Source: an uncultured Bacteroidota bacterium (lineage in GTDB: Bacteria > Bacteroidota > Bacteroidia > Chitinophagales > Chitinophagaceae). Taken from it: a stretch of 51,366 nt of DNA. The notes under the pieces were generated by a model. The model did no database searches. It was not told the DNA's origin and saw only the letters and a program-made list of their open reading frames with translations. Shown piece by piece: positions 1 to 7,684 of the stretch. Position 1 is the first letter of the stretch; each line of letters opens with the position of its first letter. A program made the position numbers and the translations under genes. The stretch is from the NCBI GenBank assembly GCA_903904855.1, contig CAIVEH010000249.1:1-51366 (forward strand). Reading direction: 5' to 3'.

Positions 1-55
1 CCTTATAGTAGGTAATCATCAGCTCTTCCACTTCATTTGAGTAGAAATCTCTCAT
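1..55 (-). CDS. N-terminal fragment of an unidentified protein (cut by window edge)
   Basis: Reading leftwards from an ATG at 55-53 gives 18 clean codons, MRDFYSNEVEELMITYYK, running off the window. The composition (acidic, amphipathic helix) looks like real coding sequence. Openings of this kind occur at the N-terminus of some transposases (ISAzo13-type proteins have a similar helix before their DDE domain), but 18 residues cannot decide this. The bases upstream of the ATG are AT-rich, as expected for a promoter region. Confidence 0.4.
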   Translation of the reverse strand, partial: MRDFYSNEVEELMITYYK

Positions 56-215
56 TGTAAAACCCTTTAGTTTTACAATATTACAAAATATTTTGGTGTA
101 CTTTATTTAATCGACTTTACTAAGGTATTTTAAGATTCCTTATAATAAACTGGACAATATCAATCCGGAGGTAGGGAGTTTAAATTTCAGGGAGGAAGAT
201 ATAGATGATGACGCT

Positions 216-581
216 TTGTTCTGGCTAACATCAAGGATAAAATCAATCGGCCAGCTGGATTTTGATTATACATCTATTACCGATGAAGGAATAAAGCACC
301 TTACAAACCTGAAAACAATAAGAGAACTCAGGTTGAAAGGATGCAATATTACTGATCATTGTTTGCCTGATCTCAATAAACTGCACACATTAGAACTCCT
401 TCATTTAGGTAACACCCTTATAAAACTGGATGATATTACACTTGTTTCATCCTTGCAAAATTTAAAACTACTGCTCCTTTCCTCGTCAGAAGATGAAGAT
501 TTGAATGAGGAAAAAGCAATTGGGTTAAAAATAGTACTGCCCGAATGTGAAATTATTATCAATCATAAATCATACGATTAA
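216..581 (+). CDS. Leucine-rich-repeat protein fragment, start uncertain
   Basis: The 121 residues from a TTG at 216 contain ribonuclease-inhibitor-like leucine-rich repeats: 'ITDEGIKHLTNLKTIRELRL', then 'NITDHCLPDLNKLHTLELLHL', then a weaker third unit ending near residue 85. Such repeats form a solenoid used for protein binding; no partner is evident. The frame stays open upstream to a stop at 108-110 and reads plausibly (KLDNINPEVGSLNF...), but it contains no ATG or GTG, so either a rare start is used or the 5' end has been lost. No signal peptide is visible. The short length, missing start and position beside a possible transposase start suggest a truncated gene. Function unknown. Confidence 0.45.
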   Translation: MFWLTSRIKSIGQLDFDYTSITDEGIKHLTNLKTIRELRLKGCNITDHCLPDLNKLHTLELLHLGNTLIKLDDITLVSSLQNLKLLLLSSSEDEDLNEEKAIGLKIVLPECEIIINHKSYD

Positions 582-1024
582 TTAGTTACAACCTCCTTTA
601 ATCCCATGGTATACTATAAATATAAAAGGACTCGGGTTCAGCGTCTGGCTGCTCTCTCAATCTTAACCCTTATCTCTTTGCACACCTCCCACGCGCATAA
701 AAATTTCCTTAAAACATAACTACTCTATTAACGCCAATGAATAGGGTATTCGCAGATGCTGATGTGGTTAGGGTATTTCCAGATATATGTATAATATCTG
801 CTGAATGCTGGCCATAGCATAAAATCAGACCATTTAAATAGTCCATCCTTGTTTATCATAACCCTCATTATTATCTGCGTTCCTTACTTCATGTATTAAT
901 ATTTCAGGCATAAGTAGGGGTTTTATTTTACTCAGTTGTCTTATAATAAACGAAGAAATTGCCGGAAGCCATTATCTTTAACCTAAGGAATCCTGAATTG
1001 CTGATGCACAATGAGCGTGGGTAT
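582..1024 (+). other. Intergenic region, promoter region of the sigma factor operon
   Basis: These 443 bases are AT-rich with frequent stops in all frames. The upstream regulatory sequence for the ECF sigma operon must lie here. I could not pick a convincing TAnnTTTG box, and an ECF-type autoregulated promoter would not have one. The frame of the sigma factor extends back to a TTG at 959, but the extra 22 residues do not resemble the start of a sigma factor. Confidence 0.5.
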
Positions 1025-1582
1025 ATGGTAGCCAATACCGATAGTTCGGTGCTGTTTGAACGTGTTTTTAAATCTGAATTTAAGAACCTTCATAGCTATG
1101 CCTGTTCCATTCTGAAAGATGAAGTTTCCGCCGAGGAAATTGTTCAGCAGGTATTTTATAAGTTATGGGAAAAGCGCGATAATTTAAATGAATTGCAATC
1201 CATCTCTGCCTATTTATATAGGTCGGTACATAATGATTGTCTGAATTATATTAAGCATTCAAAGGTAAAAGCGGCTCATGTGGCTCATTCGGTATATACT
1301 GGTAAAGAATCAGGTATGCATGATGATCAGCTGACACTAAAGGAATTGCAATACAGAATAGATAATGCAGTAAATGACTTGCCTGAACAATGCCGGACAA
1401 TATTCCAGATGAGCAGATTCGAGGATATGAAGTATAAGGATATCGCTCTGCGCCTGGGAATATCAATTAAAACTGTTGAAAACCAGATGGGTAAAGCACT
1501 CAGGACTATGCGCTCAAAACTAGCTGAATATTTACCTGTTATAGTATTGATTTTTATAAACGTGTTAAATCTGATAAAGTGA
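1025..1582 (+). CDS. ECF-family RNA polymerase sigma factor
   Basis: This is a 185-residue sigma-70 factor of the extracytoplasmic-function class common in Bacteroidota. Region 2 (about residues 8-75) contains 'YACSILKDEVSAEEIVQQVFYKLWEKRDNL', the -10 recognition helix region. Region 4 (about 115-165) contains 'LPEQCRTIFQMSRFEDMKYKDIALRLGISIKTVENQMGKALRTMR' split by its helix-turn-helix. The hydrophobic tail (LPVIVLIFINVLNLI) is frequent in this lineage. I chose the ATG at 1025 because sigma region 2 begins right after it; in-frame alternatives are an ATG at 1004 and a TTG at 959. Its stop overlaps the GTG of the anti-sigma gene by four bases, so the two are translationally coupled, as usual for a sigma/anti-sigma switch. 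The target genes are unknown; there is no SusC/SusD pair nearby, unlike typical FecI-type loci. Confidence 0.9.
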   Translation: MVANTDSSVLFERVFKSEFKNLHSYACSILKDEVSAEEIVQQVFYKLWEKRDNLNELQSISAYLYRSVHNDCLNYIKHSKVKAAHVAHSVYTGKESGMHDDQLTLKELQYRIDNAVNDLPEQCRTIFQMSRFEDMKYKDIALRLGISIKTVENQMGKALRTMRSKLAEYLPVIVLIFINVLNLIK

Positions 1583-2577
1583 AAAAAGAACGCCAATTGT
1601 CCGACGAATTACTGGTAAAGTATCTTCTGGGTGAGGTGTCTGAAATGGAACAGAAGGAAGTGGAAAACTGGATCAGTCAAAGCTCAGTAAATAAAAACGA
1701 ATTCGACACTTTCAGGCTGATATGGGAGCAGAGCAGACAAATACAGCAAACTGCTTTGTCTGATAGCGATGCTGCCTGGGTAAGATTTCAAAACCGGATT
1801 TCAGATCATAAACCAGCTCCAAAAACAATCCCGGTTCCGCAACGCAATAAATGGCTGAAGGCAGCGGCAATACTACTGTTATTTGCAGGGGCTAGCTGGT
1901 TTACCCTACATCACAATTATTTTAGCAGCAGGCAGGTGGCAGTTAATATTCAACCCGCCCAGCAGGTTAGTCCGGTTGCAGGGCCAACGCCCTCCGAATC
2001 GGTAAATCCGGTTCCGGTCAGGCCAGTTCAGGATCAGGTTACCACCATAGAAAAGGTAGAAAAACAGGTGAATAATAATAGTTTGGCTCTGGCAGGTGGT
2101 AGCCTGGCATCGCCAAAGAAAAAACACCTAAAGGGCGTAAAAAAATATGAATCAAATGGGAATGTTACCAAAACTAAAATCAACCAGTTTATCTGCAACA
2201 GTACACCTTATCCTTTTGAAATATGTATTACTCAGTCGGTGAAATGCAAAAAAAATGATCAGCCCACTGCCATATCCACGTGCAGTGTTCTGGAGCCCGA
2301 TCAGTCGGGGCAGCTGAGGTACAAAGCCTTTGACAAGATCGCCAAAAACTGTAAAGCTACTATTGAGGAAATCACAATTACCAAAATTACTACCGGTGAA
2401 ACAATAGTATTAAACGATCATTCAACACCAACCACAGCACAGAATTTCTTCAACCATATTACAGGGAAAAAGAAGGGCGATGTATTTGCCGGCATGTTCC
2501 ACTGCGATGGAAATGAACGGATTGATGATTGCGGCCTTACATTCAACAGTAGTTTTGGATATCTAAGTCTTCAATAA
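1579..2577 (+). CDS. Transmembrane anti-sigma factor with unusual Cys-rich ectodomain
   Basis: The N-terminal cytoplasmic part (residues 1-75, with 'LLVKYLLGEVSEMEQKEVENWI') matches the sigma-binding domain of FecR/DUF4880-type anti-sigma factors. A single transmembrane helix spans about residues 93-110. A Pro/Val/Gln-rich linker follows to about 190. The last 140 residues would be periplasmic and do not look like the FecR sensor or STN-interacting domain. They contain seven cysteines (FIC, EIC, VKC, STC, KNC, FHC, DDC), suggesting disulphides. It starts with GTG, overlapping the sigma gene by four bases. By family knowledge it holds the sigma factor inactive until a periplasmic or envelope signal arrives; what its ectodomain senses is unknown. 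Confidence 0.8.
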   Translation: MKKERQLSDELLVKYLLGEVSEMEQKEVENWISQSSVNKNEFDTFRLIWEQSRQIQQTALSDSDAAWVRFQNRISDHKPAPKTIPVPQRNKWLKAAAILLLFAGASWFTLHHNYFSSRQVAVNIQPAQQVSPVAGPTPSESVNPVPVRPVQDQVTTIEKVEKQVNNNSLALAGGSLASPKKKHLKGVKKYESNGNVTKTKINQFICNSTPYPFEICITQSVKCKKNDQPTAISTCSVLEPDQSGQLRYKAFDKIAKNCKATIEEITITKITTGETIVLNDHSTPTTAQNFFNHITGKKKGDVFAGMFHCDGNERIDDCGLTFNSSFGYLSLQ

Positions 2578-2622
2578 AAGTTAATTATGAACTTAAAAAC
2601 AGTTAAAACCACAAATTTTCTT

Positions 2623-2630
2623 TACTTTTA
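2623..2630 (+). promoter_or_regulatory. Possible -7 box of the DUF1573 gene
   Basis: TACTTTTA lies 20 bases upstream of the ATG at 2650 and matches the Bacteroidota -7 consensus TAnnTTTG at all but the last position. No clear -33 TTTG is seen at the usual spacing, so this is a position-based suggestion. It would allow transcription apart from the sigma operon. Confidence 0.35.
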
Positions 2631-2649
2631 AAACCAAAAAACAAGAATT

Positions 2650-3222
2650 ATGAAAAAAGTGTTCTTTTCGCTCCTTTGCCTGACCATAGGCACAACGTAT
2701 GTGATAGCACAGGAAAACCACGCACCTGTCGCTACACCGAAAGCTAATGCAGCTCAGCCGGCAATGCCCGCTGTTCAGCCTCCGCCTCCGGCTCCTGCCG
2801 AAAAGAAGGTTGACCCGGATGCTGGTATCTTCAAATTCAAAGAAGAAACACATGATTATGGTGAAGTTCCGGAAGGCCCATTGGCTGAAACAGATTTCGA
2901 ATTCAAGAATGTTGGTAAGAAACCAATCAACATTACAGAAGCGCACGGTTCTTGCGGATGTACTGTTCCTCAGTGGCCACATGAGCCAATTATGCCAGGT
3001 AAAAAAGGTGTAATCCATGTAGCTTATACTACACAGGGCCGTCAGGGTATGATCATGAAGGATGTTTCCATCAATTCAGATGCACAGCAGAGCCCGATGA
3101 CATTGCACATCCGTGGTACAGTGAAACCAAAGCCAGTTGATCCGAATGCAGCTCCTCCAGTTCCTGCACAAGCTCCACCGGTAGCTCCACCACCACCACA
3201 GTCAGTTCCTGCGCATAAATAA
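2650..3222 (+). CDS. Secreted DUF1573 protein with Pro-rich arms
   Basis: A signal peptide (residues 1-21, ending VIAQ) is followed by a Pro/Ala-rich arm. A DUF1573 Ig-like domain runs over about residues 62-160, with the family hallmark 'ETHDYGEVPEGPL...FEFKNVGKKPINI' and the conserved 'GSCGCTVPQWP' motif. A second Pro/Ala-rich tail (PPVPAQAPPVAPPPPQ) closes the protein. DUF1573 proteins are abundant exported proteins in Bacteroidota; their function is not established, and the CGC motif suggests metal binding or a disulphide. The proline-rich arms on both sides are less common and may act as spacers in the cell wall or periplasm. A strong hairpin terminator follows directly, so it is the end of its transcript. 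Confidence 0.85.
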   Translation: MKKVFFSLLCLTIGTTYVIAQENHAPVATPKANAAQPAMPAVQPPPPAPAEKKVDPDAGIFKFKEETHDYGEVPEGPLAETDFEFKNVGKKPINITEAHGSCGCTVPQWPHEPIMPGKKGVIHVAYTTQGRQGMIMKDVSINSDAQQSPMTLHIRGTVKPKPVDPNAAPPVPAQAPPVAPPPPQSVPAHK

Positions 3223-3244
3223 GTAATTATACTTGCGATATTTT

Positions 3245-3273
3245 AACCCTGCCTAGTTATAGGCAGGGTTTTT
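3245..3273 (+). terminator. Rho-independent terminator of the DUF1573 gene
   Basis: A perfect 11-bp stem (3245-3255 with 3260-3270) encloses the loop GTTA and is followed by a run of T at 3269-3273. It lies 22 bases after the DUF1573 stop codon. Confidence 0.9.
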
Positions 3274-3338
3274 GCATATCAGTAAATGGGATGTTACTTA
3301 TTGTAAGTTTAGTATATTTACTCATTCAATGTTTTCAA

Positions 3339-4523
3339 ATGAAATACCTGCTGCTTATATCTCTGATAGTGCTTTCATGGAATTGTATGGCACAAATTGA
3401 TGATAAGGAAATAAGGCATAAGAAGAAAGATAAAGTCAAAACCTTCAGGGTGAACTATCCCGATGGCATGAAATACGTTCCTTCAGGCTCCTTCAAAATG
3501 CAGGGAAAAGGTTATAGCAGTAATGCCACCGCTGCTAATACCCGGCTCATGCAAATGACTGGATTTTATATGGATGCCACAGAAGTAACTAATGGGCAAT
3601 ATGGGCAATTCACAAATTGGGTAAAGGATTCTATAGCCAATACTTTGGTCGGCGATAATGTTTTAGTACCAGGTGGTTCGCAAAAGGTAGAGAAGAAAAA
3701 GATAAACTGGAATGATACCAAGGTGCAGCAACAACTCTCTTCTATATATCCGCTTGATAAAAAATCGGGTGAACGGCGGGTCGATGTCATCAAGCTGGTA
3801 TACCGATATGATTTCTTTGATTATAATGCGTATAAAAGGAATACTAAAGAAAATCCGGTATTATATTTATATGGTTTAGAGGTACCTGTATATCCTGATA
3901 CCTCTGTATTGGAAACCGCATATTCATACAACGATCCTATTGCCCGGCAATATTTCTCGTTCCAGAGCTTTAGTAATTACCCGGTGGTAGGGGTAAACCT
4001 GATGCAATCTATTGCCTACTGCGACTGGCGAACCAAAATGTGGAATGAGGAACACAAAGATGATGTAAATGTAATTGAAAGTTCATTCCGGATACCTACC
4101 GAGGAAGAGTGGGAATGGGCATCCAGAGGTGGAAGCAATGCAGTACCTCCGATATTACAGCCAGTTCTGGGCAAGAACGTGCCTGGTAATTTAATAAAGG
4201 AGACTAATAAAGCAGATAATGCTGCCAATGGCTATGGGCTCAGGAATATGGCTGGGCAGGTATCGGAATGGACAATATCCGGCGCACCTGATTATTATGA
4301 AGAGCAAACCAGTGTGACCGTGTTGATAAAAAAACATGATGGGACCCTGCCAACTGATGATGCGAATAGAAAAATAGTGCGTGGTGGCAACTGGCGGCAC
4401 GATCACAAAGACAGGCAGGCAGGGGTGAAATTCCTGTATGCGATTGACTCCGCTTCAGCCTATATAGGATTCAGGTGCGTGTTTTCGCAGGTGTTTACCG
4501 GAACGAAGAAAGGTGGAAATTAA
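3339..4523 (+). CDS. GldK/GldJ-like protein of the formylglycine-generating-enzyme fold
   Basis: 394 residues. A signal peptide (1-19, ending CMAQ) leads to an FGE/SUMF1 fold with 'MKYVPSGSFKMQG', 'GFYMDATEVTNGQYGQFTNWVKDSI', 'SNYPVVGVNLMQSIAYCDWRT', 'FRIPTEEEWEWASRGG', 'YGLRNMAGQVSEWT' and 'VRGGNW'. The segment 'PDTSVLETAYSYNDPIARQYFS' is characteristic of the GldK/GldJ branch that forms the outer-membrane ring of the T9SS and gliding machinery, rather than of true sulfatase-modifying enzymes. The Cys in 'SWNC' is not in a good lipobox, unlike GldK and GldJ, which are lipoproteins. I chose the ATG at 3339; the ATG at 3291 would put 16 extra hydrophobic residues ahead of the signal peptide. 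No gldL, gldM or gldN follows, so it is probably an accessory paralogue. Confidence 0.75.
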   Translation: MKYLLLISLIVLSWNCMAQIDDKEIRHKKKDKVKTFRVNYPDGMKYVPSGSFKMQGKGYSSNATAANTRLMQMTGFYMDATEVTNGQYGQFTNWVKDSIANTLVGDNVLVPGGSQKVEKKKINWNDTKVQQQLSSIYPLDKKSGERRVDVIKLVYRYDFFDYNAYKRNTKENPVLYLYGLEVPVYPDTSVLETAYSYNDPIARQYFSFQSFSNYPVVGVNLMQSIAYCDWRTKMWNEEHKDDVNVIESSFRIPTEEEWEWASRGGSNAVPPILQPVLGKNVPGNLIKETNKADNAANGYGLRNMAGQVSEWTISGAPDYYEEQTSVTVLIKKHDGTLPTDDANRKIVRGGNWRHDHKDRQAGVKFLYAIDSASAYIGFRCVFSQVFTGTKKGGN

Positions 4524-4526
4524 ATA

Positions 4527-5774
4527 TCATCCCTTCCTGCGAGCAGGTACTGAGCCGGGTGAATACTGGAAGCCTCTGTTCACCGGGGTACTTGTTGGCA
4601 TTGGTTTGTATGGTACAATAGGAGAGAGCGGTTTCGCAGCTTCTGCCGGTTTTTTGTCTGTTTTCTTAACGATGGGCTGCGGGGGTGGTGGAGGCGTAAT
4701 TTTGCGCAACACATTATTCATTTGCTCGGCAACATAAATATTACCTGTGGCATCGGTGGCAATACTGTAAGGGGCATTCATTTCACCTGAGAGAGCATTG
4801 CCTCCGTCGCCACTGTAGCCTGCATTACCGTTGCCCGCCATTGTGGTAATTATGCCTTTTGTAGTTATCCGGCGGATACGGTTATTGGCCTGATCGGCAA
4901 TATAGAGGTCACCTCCTTTGCCGAATGCTAATCCGGTAGGCAGATTGAGCAATGCAGAAGTGTCTTCCCCGCCATCTCCTTCATATCCGGCAAGGCCTGC
5001 ACCTGCTATAGTAGTTATAAATCCTGAAGGGGTTACCCTGCGTATGCGGTAGTTCCATGAGTCTGCAATATACAGGTTCCCGATACTGTCGAGAGCAAGT
5101 GCAACGGGTGTGTTCAGTTGCGCTTTGATTGCAGATCCACTATCGCCTTTGTAGCCTGCAATACCAGTGCCTGCAATAGTACTGATTAATCCATCCGGGG
5201 TAACCTTACGAATACAGTTATTACCTGCATCGGCTATGTATACATTGCCTGAGGTATCAGCTACCATTCCGGCCGGTATATTCAGTTGAGCAGTAATGGC
5301 CTTGCTGCCATCGCCGCTATAGCCTTGTTGTCCATCTCCGGCAAATGCATATATGATTCCCTGTGGTGTTATTTTACGAACACGGTTATTATACTTATCG
5401 GCTATATACAGATTGCCCCATCGGTCGGTAGCCACGCTTGTGGGTCCATTCAGCTGGGCATCGGTGGCCGGGCCGTCATCGCCCCTGCTGCCAGTGTAGT
5501 CGTTGCCAGCAATAGTTGTCATACTGCCGCCCGGCATGAATTTGCGGATGCGGTTGTTCCGGCCATCTGCTACATATATAATGCTTCCACTTACCGCTAC
5601 TCCTGTCGGAGAATATAGCTGCGAGGTAATAGCCTGAGGCTCATCGCTGTAGCCGGCCTGACCGTTTCCGGCAATAGTGCTCATAGTCTGAGCAATGGAA
5701 TAATTATTTAATGACAGTAGCAATAGCAAAAGTACTGATATGCAGTTCGTTTTGAGTGTAATTAGTTGAGGCAT
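4527..5774 (-). CDS. Secreted NHL-repeat beta-propeller protein
   Basis: 415 residues. A signal peptide (about 1-29, ending SIAQ) is followed by six NHL repeats. Each has the form 'AGNGxAGYSGDGG...AQLNxPxGVAxDxxGNxYIADxxNNRIRK'; the six closing motifs are NNRIRK, NNRVRK, NNCIRK, NYRIRR, NNRIRR and NNVLRK. Six blades make a closed propeller, normally a binding scaffold. The last 55 residues are Pro/Lys-rich and low-complexity, with no T9SS sorting signal, so it may stay periplasmic. Its 3' end meets the GldK-like gene tail to tail with three bases between them, and no terminator is visible in that gap. A paralogue with a T9SS tail lies at 13289-15001. Confidence 0.85.
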   Translation of the reverse strand: MPQLITLKTNCISVLLLLLLSLNNYSIAQTMSTIAGNGQAGYSDEPQAITSQLYSPTGVAVSGSIIYVADGRNNRIRKFMPGGSMTTIAGNDYTGSRGDDGPATDAQLNGPTSVATDRWGNLYIADKYNNRVRKITPQGIIYAFAGDGQQGYSGDGSKAITAQLNIPAGMVADTSGNVYIADAGNNCIRKVTPDGLISTIAGTGIAGYKGDSGSAIKAQLNTPVALALDSIGNLYIADSWNYRIRRVTPSGFITTIAGAGLAGYEGDGGEDTSALLNLPTGLAFGKGGDLYIADQANNRIRRITTKGIITTMAGNGNAGYSGDGGNALSGEMNAPYSIATDATGNIYVAEQMNNVLRKITPPPPPQPIVKKTDKKPAEAAKPLSPIVPYKPMPTSTPVNRGFQYSPGSVPARRKG

Positions 5775-5917
5775 AATCGGAACTTTGAAAAGTGAAGTGC
5801 AAGTAGTATGATTAATTATGCAATTTACCTATTATTTCTTTTATAGTCAAATGCAGCCTTGTGTGAGCAATTCCCAAAATGCATTGAGCTGTCAGTATGT
5901 TTTTAAACACCGGCACA

Positions 5918-6589
5918 CTAAAATTTCAGAATCAGGTAAACTACAATTGGTAGATTGAAATTACCCTGATGAATACCGGGCCGTGTTTTTGATTCAGTAA
6001 ATGTAGATGGATTGACCGAATAGGTAGTAGTTACATCCACTGTCTGGTTCTTAGTACCTGTAGTGTAATATAAACTACCCTCTGTGCCAATCAGTATCCT
6101 TTTACCAAGGTGGTAATTTATTTTGCCAAATACACCTCCTCCAAAACTTAGTACCTTGGTTTTAGTAGTAGTTAAAGTGGTGTCGTACTGGTTAAAATTA
6201 TTTACGGTGTTGTTATCATTCTGGCTGTTTATTATAAGATCGAAACCGGTTCCTGCAGTCCATTTTGGTGCTATTTCAATAACTTTTTCGATACCGGCAC
6301 GGAATTGGAAATCGGTATTGTCGGTAGTAGTAAGGCTACTGGCGCCAGCCGTGGAATTTGCGGTTGCATTCAGGCCAGCCCCGAACCTTATGCCCCATCC
6401 AGTTTTGTGGTTGTTCATACTATATGTAACCAGATAAGGATTGCCTGTGCCAATGGAATTGGCGTTTGAGTTGAATAGATGCATGATTAGCTGGCCCACC
6501 TGTGCGCCTAAATAATGATCAAAGACAGGTTCATCTTTTTTGTCATTGGCAGATTGAGCCAGGCAATACTGGGAGCATAGCGATAGCAT
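5918..6589 (-). CDS. Outer-membrane beta-barrel protein, start unclear
   Basis: About 223 residues with alternating hydrophobic/polar strands and a C-terminal 'NLPIVVYLILKF', ending in an aromatic residue as outer-membrane barrels do. Segments such as 'GWGIRFGAGLNA', 'KWTAGTGFDLII' and 'GKINYHLGKRILIGTEGSLYY' look like barrel strands. The ATG at 6589 yields MLSLCSQYCLAQ, a signal peptide lacking its charged start. The open frame continues upstream as 'KCNEKTALIF' to a stop near 6652, without any ATG, GTG or TTG; this suggests a non-standard start (ATA or ATT) or a lesion just upstream. Function not recognised. Confidence 0.65.
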   Translation of the reverse strand: MLSLCSQYCLAQSANDKKDEPVFDHYLGAQVGQLIMHLFNSNANSIGTGNPYLVTYSMNNHKTGWGIRFGAGLNATANSTAGASSLTTTDNTDFQFRAGIEKVIEIAPKWTAGTGFDLIINSQNDNNTVNNFNQYDTTLTTTKTKVLSFGGGVFGKINYHLGKRILIGTEGSLYYTTGTKNQTVDVTTTYSVNPSTFTESKTRPGIHQGNFNLPIVVYLILKF

Positions 6590-7020
6590 GAATATTAGTG
6601 CGGTTTTTTCATTGCATTTTATATTAGGAAATAAATTTACGATATTTATTCAGGAACGATGAAAAATAACTACCACCATCTTACTTGTTCTTTTCCAGTT
6701 TTATTTTATTGTAGAAGCAGTCTTTAAATAGTTCATTATTCGCATACCTGCCTGCGGGAAGGTTTTACGCATCATAAAAAATAAATATAACATATCAATA
6801 TGGTGGAACTTATTTTTCCAACTTTCCTAATGCATTGTGTTATACTTTACTGAATAGATCTGCGATGTTATTTCCCTCTTAATGGCTTTGTGCAGTTATC
6901 TCCGAAGAATCGGGATTTTCAACTCAGTGCCGACCTATGTCGCATTGTGTAATTAAAAATATAAAGTCAATAATTTAGTAAAAAGTAGAGAATGTTTGGT
7001 AGCAATTATAAAAACAAACT

Positions 7021-7231
7021 CTAAATATTGATCTTCTGCAACACAAATACATTAATAAGCTATTAATAAACTATTAATATTGAAAATTACAACGCCTTAA
7101 TCATCGGGAATGTTCGGTTGGGCTTCTATAATTAGAATTCCAAATAATGATCTTTTGCCGCACAAATAAATATTAGTAAATATTTAATATATTAAATTGC
7201 ATCGCCTAAATCATCGAGAATGTTTGTGTTC
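7021..7231. repeat. Degenerate tandem direct repeat, two copies of about 95 bp
   Basis: Copy 1 (7021-7116) and copy 2 (7140-7231) share two blocks. The left block is 'AAATAnTGATCTTnTGCnnCACAAATA' and the right block is 'CGCCTnAATCATCGnGAATGTT', with an AT-rich TATTAATA-like middle that differs in length. No protein frame spans either copy, so this looks like a non-coding repeat. Confidence 0.65.
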
Positions 7232-7519
7232 CTGGTTGCTGAGGGGGTAAAAAGTCCTTCAATTTACTCAGGAAGAAATAATAATTGTTTCATAGTTTAA
7301 TAAATTGTCAATTATCCTAATAATTTGGAACAAAGGTAAAATAAGCAGTTCGCAATTCCTAATATTTGTGCAGATTTATTTTATATTGTTGGTTATGGTG
7401 GAATTTTTGGTTCGGTAACGTGTTGTGCAGAGTCGTCCTGCCTTAAATACATATGGCTTTACAAAGGAGATGTCGGCTACAGGTGGTGTGAAAAGCGATA
7501 GCATATCCACAGCCGTATT

Positions 7520-7542
7520 GGTCGGGATTGCAAAACCCGGCC
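7520..7542. repeat. REP-like inverted repeat
   Basis: GGTCGGG at 7520-7526 pairs with CCCGGCC at 7536-7542 (one G-T pair) around a nine-base loop. It sits in a GC-richer block (7440-7640) unlike its AT-rich surroundings. Hairpins of this kind resemble repetitive extragenic palindromes. No second copy is seen in this window and no REP transposase is nearby. Confidence 0.35.
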
Positions 7543-7684
7543 AGCTGGACTGCCTTGCGCGGGGTTGTTGGTGAATTCAGCGACACGAGTGTTGATTAGC
7601 GCAGGCTACTGATTATCAATTTTTTTAGAAAATGGTTGTACCGAAGGAACACGAACAACGGCGAAAATTCAGTTAGCCCCCCAA

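Larger units (their letters stand above)
6590..7684. other. Gene-poor stretch of 1.1 kb with degenerate repeats
   Basis: No frame shows convincing coding sequence. The first 800 bases are very AT-rich and hold a degenerate tandem pair of about 95-bp repeats (7021-7231). From about 7440 the sequence turns GC-richer and contains a REP-like inverted repeat at 7520-7542. The change of composition suggests remnants of mobile or repetitive DNA. It separates two minus-strand genes. Confidence 0.6.

Noticed and set aside
139-951. Exact 12-base match CTTATAATAAAC at 139-150 and 940-951
   Set aside because: Both are AT-rich upstream regions; a 12-base AT-rich match in 51 kb can be chance and neither flank is conserved further.
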